Below, in pieces: positions 37,471 to 47,377 of a stretch of 64,000 bases of DNA. Each line of letters begins with the position of its first letter. Position 1 is the first letter of the stretch. A program made the translations under genes and the position numbers. Source of the stretch: Arthrobacter nitrophenolicus (GTDB lineage Bacteria > Actinomycetota > Actinomycetes > Actinomycetales > Micrococcaceae); contig NZ_AOFD01000001.1 of NCBI RefSeq assembly GCF_000332815.1, positions 78,954-142,953 of the forward strand, written 5' to 3'. The notes below the pieces were generated by a model that saw only the letters and a list, made by a program, of their open reading frames with translations, searched no databases and was not told the origin of the DNA.

Positions 37471-38025
37471 ATGTCACGCACGAAGAAAATGACCCTAGGC
37501 TTGTCAGCCACGGCGCTGGCTCTTGGCGCCGGCATCGGAGTGGCCGGCATGGCCTCCGCAACAACCACGCCCGCGCCCAGCCCCAGCGTGAGTTCCAGCG
37601 CCACTCCGGACGGCAGCACCGGCGGCGGCATGGGCAAGCACGGCGGCCGGGGCGGTGAGCGCGGCGTCGCGCAGGCTTCCGCCCTGGCCGAAAAGCTTGG
37701 CGTGGAGGAGGCCAGGGTGACGGAGGCGCTTCAGGCCTTCCGCGAAGCCAACAAGCCTTCCACGCCGCCGGCGGACGGGGAGAAGCCTGACGCTGCCGCC
37801 CGGGACGCGGCCCTGGCCACATCCCTGGCGGAAGCACTGGGCATCGAAGAGTCCAAGGTGACCGCCGCGCTGGAGGAGCTGCGCAGCGAGAAGCAGGCGG
37901 AGAGGGCCGCGGCGCTGAAGTCGCGGCTGGACCAGGCCGTGGCGGACGGCAAGCTGACCCAGGCCGAAGCCGACGCCGTCACCAAAGCCGTGGAAAGCGG
38001 TGTGATCGGCGGCGGCAGGCACTGA
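37471..38025 (+). CDS. Secreted helical repeat protein of unknown function
   Basis: The 184-residue protein begins MSRTKKMTLGLSATALALGA, a signal peptide probably cleaved near ASATTTP, then has a Ser/Pro/Gly-rich linker. Two similar helical units follow: LAEKLGVEEARVTEALQAFR and LAEALGIEESKVTAALEELR, then a third, weaker unit ending KLTQAEADAVTKAVESG. This resembles the short repeat found in several actinobacterial exported proteins of unknown role. ATG 37471 has CCAGGAG upstream. It is divergent from tetR. Confidence 0.8.
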   Translation: MSRTKKMTLGLSATALALGAGIGVAGMASATTTPAPSPSVSSSATPDGSTGGGMGKHGGRGGERGVAQASALAEKLGVEEARVTEALQAFREANKPSTPPADGEKPDAAARDAALATSLAEALGIEESKVTAALEELRSEKQAERAAALKSRLDQAVADGKLTQAEADAVTKAVESGVIGGGRH

Positions 38026-38063
38026 CCGGGAGCCCGGCAGGGCATGACGGGAACGGCATAGCA

Positions 38064-38107
38064 AAAAGGAAGTCCCCGGGGATTCTTCTTCCCGGGGACT
38101 TCCTTTG
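38064..38107. terminator. Bidirectional terminator
   Basis: A 16-bp perfect stem, 38065-38080 with 38091-38106, has a 10-base loop and AAA/TTT ends. It separates the convergent exported-protein and symporter genes. Confidence 0.88.
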
Positions 38108-38121
38108 ATCACACCCGGCGC

Positions 38122-39569
38122 TTAGGCCTTGGCATCCTGCAGCTCGCGCGGAGCGGTGTCCGTGCTGGTTCCGTCAGACGGGGTGCCGGCGGACGGAGCG
38201 GCGGCGTCGCTGTCATCCACGAACGGGGTGCCGTTGCGCGGCGCGTTGTACAGCGCCTCGTCCAGGATGCCCTGGCGCTTGGCCACGATGGTGGGGACCA
38301 GCGCCTGGCCTGCAACGTTCACCGCGGTGCGGCCCATGTCCAGGATGGGGTCGATGGCCAGCAGGAGGCCGACGCCGGCGAGCGGCAGTCCCAGCGTGGA
38401 AAGGGTCAGCGTCAGCATCACCACGGCGCCGGTGGTTCCGGCAGTGGCCGCCGAGCCCAGGACGGAAACCAGGGCGATCAGCAGGTACTGGCTGAAGTCG
38501 AGCTGGATGCCAAAGAACTGTGCCACGAAGATGGCGGCGATGGCCGGGTAAATGGCGGCGCAGCCGTCCATCTTGGTGGTGGCGCCCAGCGGCACGGCGA
38601 AGGAGGCGTAGCCGCGGGGGACGCCCAGGCTGCGCTCGGTGACCCGCTGCGTGAGCGGCAGGGTCCCTACGGAGGAACGGGACACGAAGGCGAGCTGGAC
38701 TGCCGGCCAGACACCCGAGAAATACTGCTTGATGGAGAGCCCGTGGGTGCGGACCAGGACGGGGTACACCACGAAGAGCACCAGGGCCAGGCCAAGGTAG
38801 ATGGCGGCCGTGAATTTGCCCAGCGAGCCGATGGTGTCCCAGCCGTAGACGGCGACGGCGTTGCCGATGAGCCCGACGGTGCCAAGGGGAGCGATGCGAT
38901 GATCCACCACAGCACCTTCTGGATCACGGCCAGGGCGGAGGCGTTCAGGGCCAGGAAGGGTTCTGCCGCCTTGCCCACCTTGAGCGCGGCCACGCCGACG
39001 GCGATCGCGATCACCAGGATCTGCAGGACGTTGAAGCTGACGGACGTGGTGACGGCGCCGGATTCAGCCACCGTGGAGGTGGCCCCCAGGCCCAGGAAGT
39101 TCTTGGGGAACAGCCCGATGAGGAAGGACCACCAGTCACCCGACTTGCCGGAGTACTTCGCCTCCTCGGTGATCCCGGTGTTGGCGCCCGGCTGCAGGAG
39201 CACGCCCAGGCCGATGCCGATCAGCACGGCAATCAGCGAGGTGATGGCGAACCAGAGCAGGGTGTTCCACGCGAGCTTCGCGGCGTTGGACACCTGGCGC
39301 AGGTTGGAGATGGAGCTGACGACTGCGGTGAAGATCAGTGGAACGACGGCGGTCTGCAGCAGGGAGACATAGCTTGAGCCAATGGTCTGCAGCGTGGCGC
39401 CCAGGCCGTTGGGAGCGGCCTTGGTGCTGCCGGTGTACTTGGCCAGCAGGCCGAGTCCGAGGCCGACGATGAGGGCGGCGATGATCTGGAAGCCGAATGA
39501 ACCAGCCCACTTGGGGAGCTGGAAGCCGGTCTTTCCTGCGGTATCTGAGGGGCGGGTCGATGTGCTCAC
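38122..39569 (-). pseudogene. Dicarboxylate/amino acid:cation symporter, DAACS family (frameshift near 38898)
   Basis: The protein has GltP/DctA-like features: SLLQTAVVPLIFTAVVSSIS, then VLQILVIAIAVG, and in the second part RSSVGTLPLTQRVTER, ATTKMDGCAAIYPAIAAIFV and the SVLGSAATAGTTGAVVM substrate region. The frame breaks near 38898 between KVLWWII and RIAPLGTVGLIGNAV; one restored C joins them into about 482 residues. The C-terminal tail is Asp/Ser/Thr-rich. It probably takes up glutamate, aspartate or C4-dicarboxylates with Na+ or H+. Confidence 0.86.
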
Positions 39570-39747
39570 CCGAATACGCTAGGTCCACCGCAAATACCAC
39601 GTCGAAAGCATGTTGAGAAATATTACGCGCCATCTTTTGCTTGCGTGTCTCATCTTCCGCGCAAAATCAGGGGTTTAGAGGCGTATTGTTACTTATTCCC
39701 GGCCGGGATGTGGCATATATCTCCTCCAGCACCGGATTCCGACAAGC

Positions 39748-41439
39748 TCAATCACCGGTGAGCAGGGCGCGCCTCAGGGTGTCCAGTCCCACGGAACCGA
39801 CATTCAGGGCACGGGTGTGGAAGTCCTTAAGGTTGAATCCCGGGCGGGCCTCCAGCTCGGCGCGGATCTGCTCCCAGAGCCGCTGCCCCACCTTGTAGGA
39901 GGGGGCCTGGCCCGGCCAGCCAAGGTACCGGGCGAACTCGAAGTCGAGTTGTCCCTCGCTGATGGCCAGGTTCTGCTTCAGGAAGTCGTACCCCTTCTCC
40001 GGTGTCCAGGTCCCCGACCCCCAGCGTGCCGGCATGGCCAGTTCCAGGTGGACGCCGATGTCGAACACCACGCGTGCCGCGCGCATCCGCTGCATGTCCA
40101 GCATCCCCATGTGGTCGCCGGGATCGTTGAGGTAGCCCAGTTCCTGCATCAGCCGTTCCGCGTAGAGTGCCCACCCTTCGCCATGGCCAGATGTCCAGCA
40201 GATGTTGCGCCGCCATTTGTTCAGCAGTTCACGCCGGTAGGTGGCAGTGGCAACCTGGAGGTGGTGGCCCGGAACGCCCTCGTGGTAGACGGTGGTGGTT
40301 TCAGCCCAGGTGGTGAAGGAGTCCTCGCCGGCCGGCACCGACCACCACATCCGGCCGGGCCTGCTGAAGTCATCGGAAGGGCCGGTGTAGTAGATGCCGC
40401 CCTCGTCCGTGGGTGCGATCAGGCACTCCAGCTTCTTCATGACGTCCGGAATGTCGAAGTGCACGCCGGCGAGTTCGGCCACCGCCTTGTCCGAGAGCTC
40501 CTGCATCCATTCCCGCAGCGCCTCAGTGCCTTTGAGCCGGCGGGCAGGGTCGCTGTTGAGGATCTCCTTCGCCTCGGCAATGCCCGCACCCGGCTTGATG
40601 GCGGCGGCCACCTCTTCCTGCTCGGCGATGATGCGGTCCAGTTCCTGCACGCCCCAGGCATACGTTTCGTCCAGGTCCACGACGGCGCCGAGGAAGGCCC
40701 TGGAGGCGAGGGCATAGCGTGCCCGGCCAACGGCGTCTTTTTGCGGGGCGGCAGGAAGCAGTTCATCGCAGAGGAATTCTGCGAGCCGGATGTAGGCGCC
40801 GCGGGCGGCGGCCGAACCGGCGTCGAGCTTTTGCCGCACCTCAGTTCCCAGCGGGCCGGCTGCCGTGGCGGCGCCGCCGGCAAGCTTGGCGAAGAAGCCG
40901 TCGGCCGCTGCGTACCTGGTGGCCTGGTCGATAACGATCTTCACCTGGCGGGCGGCGGCGACCCGGCCGGCGTCGCGGGCGGACCGCAGGGATTCGATGT
41001 AGCCCTCGATGGCGCCGGGCACGTTGTGCGCGCGGCCGGCAATATTCGCCCAGTCCTGTTCCGTCGCCGTGGGCATCAGGTCGAAAATGGACCGGATGTC
41101 CTGGGCGGGCGAGGCGATGTTGTTAAGGTCGGCGTAGTCCCAGCCGGACGCGTGGATCAGCAGCTGCAGGCCGAGCCGCTCCTGCATCGCGTCCAGCGTG
41201 ACGGTGTCCACCTCATCCTGGGGCTCCAGGCCTTCCAGGTCGGACAGGGCCTTCCGGGCTGCCTCCGCGAATCCCGCGATCCCTGCGGGCGAGAAGTCCT
41301 GGAATTCCGTCTCATGCCCCGGTACGCCCAGGGTGGTGGCCAGCGACGGGTTCAGGCTGACGAGCGTGTCGGTGTAGGCATCCGCCACGGCATCAATGCG
41401 GGTCTGCGGACGGGCGGCAGGAGCGGTCTCGGTAGTCAC
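39748..41439 (-). CDS. DUF885 family protein (putative metallopeptidase)
   Basis: The 563-residue protein matches DUF885, with the characteristic YHEGVPGHHLQVATATYRRE and GHGEGWALYAERLMQELGYL, in which the His and Glu residues suggest a zinc-peptidase site. No signal peptide is visible, so it is probably cytoplasmic. Members are often annotated as putative carboxypeptidases, but substrate data are lacking. It stands alone between the symporter and acc genes; the 178-bp gap downstream towards the symporter start contains no recognisable feature. Confidence 0.85.
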   Translation of the reverse strand: MTTETAPAARPQTRIDAVADAYTDTLVSLNPSLATTLGVPGHETEFQDFSPAGIAGFAEAARKALSDLEGLEPQDEVDTVTLDAMQERLGLQLLIHASGWDYADLNNIASPAQDIRSIFDLMPTATEQDWANIAGRAHNVPGAIEGYIESLRSARDAGRVAAARQVKIVIDQATRYAAADGFFAKLAGGAATAAGPLGTEVRQKLDAGSAAARGAYIRLAEFLCDELLPAAPQKDAVGRARYALASRAFLGAVVDLDETYAWGVQELDRIIAEQEEVAAAIKPGAGIAEAKEILNSDPARRLKGTEALREWMQELSDKAVAELAGVHFDIPDVMKKLECLIAPTDEGGIYYTGPSDDFSRPGRMWWSVPAGEDSFTTWAETTTVYHEGVPGHHLQVATATYRRELLNKWRRNICWTSGHGEGWALYAERLMQELGYLNDPGDHMGMLDMQRMRAARVVFDIGVHLELAMPARWGSGTWTPEKGYDFLKQNLAISEGQLDFEFARYLGWPGQAPSYKVGQRLWEQIRAELEARPGFNLKDFHTRALNVGSVGLDTLRRALLTGD

Positions 41440-41502
41440 CTCCCGAGACTAACGGGGGTCCGGGGCTTAGCAAAGCACCGGGTTGGCAGTGCCGCGGGCC
41501 GA

Positions 41503-41747
41503 TCAGCCCCGGCTGCGTTTCCAGGCGCCGGGCCCCGGCGTCGGAGCGAGCCGCAGCTGCTGCCGCCGCACCCAGTGCCGGACCGAGGGCGTGCGCGCCG
41601 GAGCAGGTGCCGATCCCCCGAGGGCGAGGACGACGGCGGTCAGCGCCGCCAGTTCCTCGGCGTCCGGCTGCCCCTTGACCACCGAAAACAGGGGCGCGGC
41701 GGGCGGTTCAGGGGTTTCGACAGGCTCAACCACCGGGTTCTCCCTGT

Positions 41748-41751
<4 letters not shown>
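41503..41751 (-). CDS. accE: Acyl-CoA carboxylase epsilon subunit
   Basis: The 82-residue protein has the AccE/PccE pattern: Pro-rich N-terminus, then [20 protein letters not shown] and a basic end, [13 protein letters not shown] with [10 protein letters not shown]. It is a small actinobacterial subunit that stabilises the AccA-AccD complex. GTG 41751 overlaps the accD stop as GTGA, so translation is coupled. Confidence 0.9.
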
Positions 41752-43331
<1,580 letters not shown>

Positions 43332-43469
43332 CAGGTATCTCCGGCTCTGTTGCAGATTTTGTTTCGTGGCGCTCTGGTCTCTGGCGGCTGCGCCGGGGCG
43401 GAGCTTAAGTAGCTTCCACACAAAGGACGAACCCTGCAGGCAAGTCTAGTGACGCTTTGTGCGCCCGCA

Positions 43470-43488
43470 GCTGTAGGGAACCTACAAT
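43470..43488. promoter_or_regulatory. Operator-like palindrome upstream of accD
   Basis: TGTAG at 43472-43476, ggaac, then CTACA at 43482-43486 form the core of a palindrome that agrees with the accA3 site at 14 of 16 positions (TGTAGGGAAnCTACAA). It lies 141 bp before accD and 71 bp before the divergent SDR gene. Confidence 0.6.
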
Positions 43489-43556
43489 TTTCTGCCGTGC
43501 CCCCAGCCGCACCACTATGTTACTCACCGGTAACTTGACTGGGTTACAGTAGGCAG

Positions 43557-44444
43557 ATGACTTCGAGCAATGACGCTGCGCATGCCATCCCAAGCCCCTA
43601 TCGCGCTTCGGGTTCGCTTCACGGACAGACGGTCCTCATCTCCGGCGGAAGCCGCGGCATTGGCCTCGCCATCGCCGTCCGCGCCGCCCGGGACGGCGCC
43701 AATATCGTCCTGATGGCGAAGACCGGGGAACCGCACCCAAAGCTCGCCGGCACGGTCCACACGGCGGCCCGGGAGCTGGAGGAGGCAGGCGGCCAGGCAC
43801 TGCCCCTGGTGGGGGACGTGCGCCGCGACGAGGATGTTGCCCGTGCGGTTGCGGCCGCCGTCGAACGGTTTGGCGGCATCGACGTCGTCATTAACAACGC
43901 CTCCGCCATCGACCTTTCGCGGACTGATGACGTGGACATGAAAAAGTACGACCTCATGCAGGACATCAACGTCCGCGGCACGTTCCTGCTCTCCAAGCTG
44001 GCGCTGCCGGCGCTGCGTGCGTCTGGGCAGGGCCAGATCCTCACCCTTTCGCCGCCCCTGAACCTCAACCCCTTCTGGGCAGGTAAACACCTGGCCTACA
44101 CCATGGCCAAGTACGGCATGAGCCTTACCACCCTGGGGCTTGCCGAAGAGCTGAAGGCCGACGGGATACGGGTGAATTCGCTCTGGCCCTGCACACTCAT
44201 AGACACAGCCGCGATCCGGAACATGCCGCACGGCGACGTGATGGTCCAGGCAGCCCGGGGACCGGCCATCATGGCGGACGCCGCCCACGCCATCCTCACC
44301 GGCGGCAACCTGGGCGCAGGTGGCTCGCCGAGCGGCAATTTCTACACGGATGAGGAGGTCCTGGCGGCCGCGGGGGTCAGCGATTTCAGCCCCTACAGCC
44401 TCGGCGCGCCCGAGGACCAGCTGGTTCCGGATATCTTCCTCTAG
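43557..44444 (+). CDS. SDR-family oxidoreductase (HSDL2-like)
   Basis: The 295-residue short-chain dehydrogenase has the cofactor loop LISGGSRGIGLAIAVRAARD, VVINNASAIDLS and a catalytic YTMAKYG (Tyr-x3-Lys). LTLSPPLNLNPFW and SLWPCTLIDTAAIRNM fit the branch related to HSDL2 and citronellol/citronellal dehydrogenases. The substrate is unknown. It is divergent from accD and shares its upstream palindrome, so a link to acyl metabolism is possible. The ATG is at 43557. Confidence 0.87.
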   Translation: MTSSNDAAHAIPSPYRASGSLHGQTVLISGGSRGIGLAIAVRAARDGANIVLMAKTGEPHPKLAGTVHTAARELEEAGGQALPLVGDVRRDEDVARAVAAAVERFGGIDVVINNASAIDLSRTDDVDMKKYDLMQDINVRGTFLLSKLALPALRASGQGQILTLSPPLNLNPFWAGKHLAYTMAKYGMSLTTLGLAEELKADGIRVNSLWPCTLIDTAAIRNMPHGDVMVQAARGPAIMADAAHAILTGGNLGAGGSPSGNFYTDEEVLAAAGVSDFSPYSLGAPEDQLVPDIFL

Positions 44445-44534
44445 CCGCCGGGCTGGTCCAGCGGAAGTGGCGCGTGCCGCGGACGGTTTGCACCGCGCTG
44501 CTCCCGGGCGCGTTTGGCTCGCTAGGATTTAGGC

Positions 44535-45443
44535 ATGGATGACGCGCATAACCCGGGCACCCCCCTCAACCGCTGGGACCTGGATGACCAGCGCTTCCTG
44601 TCCGCCACCGGGATTCCCCGGATGGAGGTGGTTGACTCCACGGGTTCCACCAACGCGGACCTCCTCCGGGCAGTCACTGTGGAACCCCAGGCCTGGCCGG
44701 ACATGTCGGTCCTGACCGCGGAATACCAGACAGCGGCCAGGGGGCGCCTGGACAGGCATTGGGAGGCGCCGCCGCTGAGTTCCATCTCCGTGTCGGTGGT
44801 CCTGCGGCCCGTCAATGCCGACGGCAGGCCGCTTCCGACGCACAGCTATTCCTGGCTCTCGCTCATCGCCGCGCTTGCCCTGCGGGAGACCCTGCTGGAA
44901 ACCGCCGGCCTTCCCGCCGAACTCAAGTGGCCCAACGACGTCCTGGTCCGGGGCCGCAAGATCGCGGGCATCCTGGCCCAGCTTGGTCCCATGGGGGACG
45001 GGTCGGTGCCGCCGGTCATCCTCGGAACGGGCCTGAACGTCACACTGCGCGAGGGTGAGCTGCCGGTTCCCACTGCCACCTCCGTTGCCCTGGAGGGTGC
45101 CCGCACCACGGACCGGACCCTGCTCCTGAAGAGCTACCTGTCGCATTTCGCAGTGCTGTACCGCAGCTTCTGCAATGCCGACGGCGATCCGGCGGCGGGA
45201 ATGGCCGGCGGGCCGTCCCTGCACAAGCGCGTGGAAGCCGTGATGGCCACCCTGGGCAAGCAGGTCAGGGCGCAGCTGCCCGGAGACCACGAAATCATCG
45301 GGCATGCCTCGCGGCTGGACGACTACGGCTCGCTGCTGGTGGTGGACAAGGACTCCCGGGAGCACGTGGTGACCGCCGGGGATGTGGTGCACCTGCGCCC
45401 CTGGACGTCCCCTGGCGACGCCGGCCAAGGCGGCTATGCGTAA
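44535..45443 (+). CDS. birA: Biotin--[acetyl-CoA-carboxylase] ligase
   Basis: BirA attaches biotin to the BCCP lysine of AccA3. The 302-residue protein has the biotin-ligase motifs VDSTGSTNADLL, QTAARGRLDRHWEAP, LKWPNDVLV and KIAGILAQ, with a C-terminal SH3-like domain. No N-terminal helix-turn-helix is present, so it cannot act as a biotin-operon repressor as in E. coli. It lies 90 bp behind the SDR gene, and its stop overlaps the next start. Confidence 0.93.
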   Translation: MDDAHNPGTPLNRWDLDDQRFLSATGIPRMEVVDSTGSTNADLLRAVTVEPQAWPDMSVLTAEYQTAARGRLDRHWEAPPLSSISVSVVLRPVNADGRPLPTHSYSWLSLIAALALRETLLETAGLPAELKWPNDVLVRGRKIAGILAQLGPMGDGSVPPVILGTGLNVTLREGELPVPTATSVALEGARTTDRTLLLKSYLSHFAVLYRSFCNADGDPAAGMAGGPSLHKRVEAVMATLGKQVRAQLPGDHEIIGHASRLDDYGSLLVVDKDSREHVVTAGDVVHLRPWTSPGDAGQGGYA

Positions 45444-46035
45444 AGACCTCGCACCGGGCGAGCAGGTGATTGTCACCACACGCCCGCAGCCGAGGAAGCT
45501 GGCAGGAGCCGCGCTCGCCTTCGTTGTGTCACCCGCGCTTGCCGCGTTTGCTTCCGCCTGGATTATCCGGGGCGAGGCCCGCCGTTATGTGCCGTTCCTC
45601 ACTCCCCAGTGGACTCCCTGGCTGGTGGCTGCCTGCGCCGGTGCCGTGGCCTGGGTGTGGCTGGGCTATTGCCTGCCCCGCCTGCTGCGCTGGCACGGCA
45701 CGCGCTACACCCTGACCAGCCGCAGGATGGTGGCAAGGTACGGCCGGCTCAAGCGGCGTGACCAGCAGGTGGACCTGGCCTGGATCCGCAACCTGACCGT
45801 CCACGAAACGGTGCTGCAACGCCTCCTTCGCTCGGGGAATATATCCTTGGAAACCGGGTACCAGGGCGTGGTCACATTTCAGGACGTGCCGGAGGTTGCC
45901 CGGTTCAGGGAATTCATCCTCGATGCCATCGGGGAATTGCCGGACGAAGGTGATGCCCAGCCGGGCGGCGCAACGCACTACCCCGCCGAAGCTTTGCCGT
46001 GGGACATGAGAGAAGGTGGACGGGATGACCGATGA
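45436..46035 (+). CDS. Membrane protein with PH-like (bPH/YdbT-type) domain
   Basis: The 199-residue protein has two N-terminal membrane segments (AGAALAFVVSPALAAFASAW and WLVAACAGAVAWVWLGYCL), then a cytoplasmic bPH-type domain with GTRYTLTSRRMVARYG and DLAWIRNLTVHETVLQRLL. It resembles the transmembrane protein encoded next to birA in mycobacteria (Rv3278c). The function is unknown. ATG 45436 overlaps the birA stop by 8 bp, and its stop overlaps the cyclase start. Confidence 0.85.
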   Translation: MRKDLAPGEQVIVTTRPQPRKLAGAALAFVVSPALAAFASAWIIRGEARRYVPFLTPQWTPWLVAACAGAVAWVWLGYCLPRLLRWHGTRYTLTSRRMVARYGRLKRRDQQVDLAWIRNLTVHETVLQRLLRSGNISLETGYQGVVTFQDVPEVARFREFILDAIGELPDEGDAQPGGATHYPAEALPWDMREGGRDDR

Positions 46036-47149
46036 GGACCAGCAGGAACGCGTCGACCCCATAACGCTGCCGCCCGCCACGGACCCGAACCCGGCCACCG
46101 GCACCATGTCCGCGGAGCGACTGGCCATGAAGGCGCTCGAAGCCCGGCTGCTGGGCGGGGAACGCAAGCTCCGCCGCCGTGAAGTGGCCGCCGGCGCCGG
46201 GCTGTCCCTGCTGTCCGCACGCAAGCTGTGGCGCGCCCTCGGCTTTCCGAACTTCGGCGACGAGGACGTCGCCTTCACCGAACGTGACCAGGCCGCCCTG
46301 TCCACCGTGGTGGACCTGGTCCGCGCCGGTAAGCTCACCGAGGAAGCCGCCATTTCCGTCACCCGGGCCATCGGCCAGATGACGGACCGGATGGTGGTGT
46401 GGCAGATCGAGGCGCTCGTGGAGGACATGGTCCATGAACAGGGCGTCACTGACGCCGTAGCCCGTAAACGGCTGGTCAACGAACTTCCCGCCCTGGTGGA
46501 CGCGCTTGAGGAAGTGCTGGTCTACTCCTGGCGGCGCCAGCTCAACGCCGGCGTCCAGCGGCTCGCCGTGCGCGCCGAGGCCGGCCTGCAGGCCAGTGAA
46601 GAGGGCCGGGAGGGCGACGAGGATGACGCGCCGCTGCCGCTGGCCCGTGCCGTTGGTTTCGCCGACCTCGTTTCCTACACCAGCCTGTCCCGCCGGATGA
46701 ACGAGAAGACCCTGGCGCGCCTGGTCCAGCGGTTTGAGAACAAGTGCGCCGAGATCATTTCCGTGGGCGGCGGCCGGCTGGTGAAGACGGTGGGGGACGA
46801 AGTCCTGTATATCGCCGAAACGCCTGCAGCCGGCGCGGAGATCTCCCTGGCCCTCGCCCAGGCCTTCACGGAGGATGAGATCCTTCCCGAGGCCCGGGTA
46901 GCCATGGTCTGGGGCCGGATCCTGTCCCGGCTCGGCGACATCTACGGGCCCACCGTCAACCTCGCCGCACGCCTGACAACCCTCGCAGATCCCGGCACCG
47001 TGCTCGTGGACTCCATGACCGCTTCCGCCCTTGAGCACGACGAGCGTTTCGTGCTGGTTCCCCAGCCCCCGGAGAACGTCCGCGGCTTTGGCGAGATCAG
47101 GCCCGTGCGGCTCACCCGCGGTCTGGGCAAGGGACTCGTCCTGGACTAG
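46025..47149 (+). CDS. Class III adenylyl cyclase with N-terminal regulatory domain
   Basis: The 374-residue soluble protein has a helical N-terminal region (about residues 30-190, FGDEDVAFTERDQAALSTVV) resembling the autoinhibitory part of mycobacterial Rv1264. The catalytic domain follows with metal Asp residues in VGFADLVSYTSL and KTVGDEVLY. The adenine-specifying Lys precedes TVGDE and the Asp is in DIYGPTVNLAARL, which also holds the transition-state Asn and Arg. All residues expected for cAMP synthesis are present. ATG 46025 overlaps the PH-domain gene by 11 bp. Confidence 0.9.
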   Translation: MTDEDQQERVDPITLPPATDPNPATGTMSAERLAMKALEARLLGGERKLRRREVAAGAGLSLLSARKLWRALGFPNFGDEDVAFTERDQAALSTVVDLVRAGKLTEEAAISVTRAIGQMTDRMVVWQIEALVEDMVHEQGVTDAVARKRLVNELPALVDALEEVLVYSWRRQLNAGVQRLAVRAEAGLQASEEGREGDEDDAPLPLARAVGFADLVSYTSLSRRMNEKTLARLVQRFENKCAEIISVGGGRLVKTVGDEVLYIAETPAAGAEISLALAQAFTEDEILPEARVAMVWGRILSRLGDIYGPTVNLAARLTTLADPGTVLVDSMTASALEHDERFVLVPQPPENVRGFGEIRPVRLTRGLGKGLVLD

Positions 47150-47166
47150 TTCCGGGACAGATTCTT

Positions 47167-47304
47167 TTATCACTTTGTTGGTTTAACCGCTATATTGGTG
47201 GTGCCCGGGCGCGTTGCGACAGCCGGGCGAAAGAAGCAGCAGGTCAATCGTGGGGGAGGGCTCCCCATCGCGGCCCTGCCCGCGCTTGGGTAGGCTAGCG
47301 CGGG
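47167..47304 (+). promoter_or_regulatory. Promoter and structured leader of the surface-protein operon
   Basis: TTATCA (47167-47172) and TATATT (47191-47196) lie 18 bases apart in an AT-rich patch. About 180 bases separate them from the start codon. Three hairpins occupy this leader: 47203-47208/47223-47228, 47253-47258/47261-47266, and the perfect 8-bp pair CCCGCGCT/AGCGCGGG at 47279-47286/47297-47304, whose loop contains TAGGCT. Confidence 0.45.
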
Positions 47305-47377
47305 AACGGAGAGCCCAATACCGGCTTTCCATGTGTCTGGCCTGGGGCCACCGCAACAATCTGAGGGAATTTACGCT

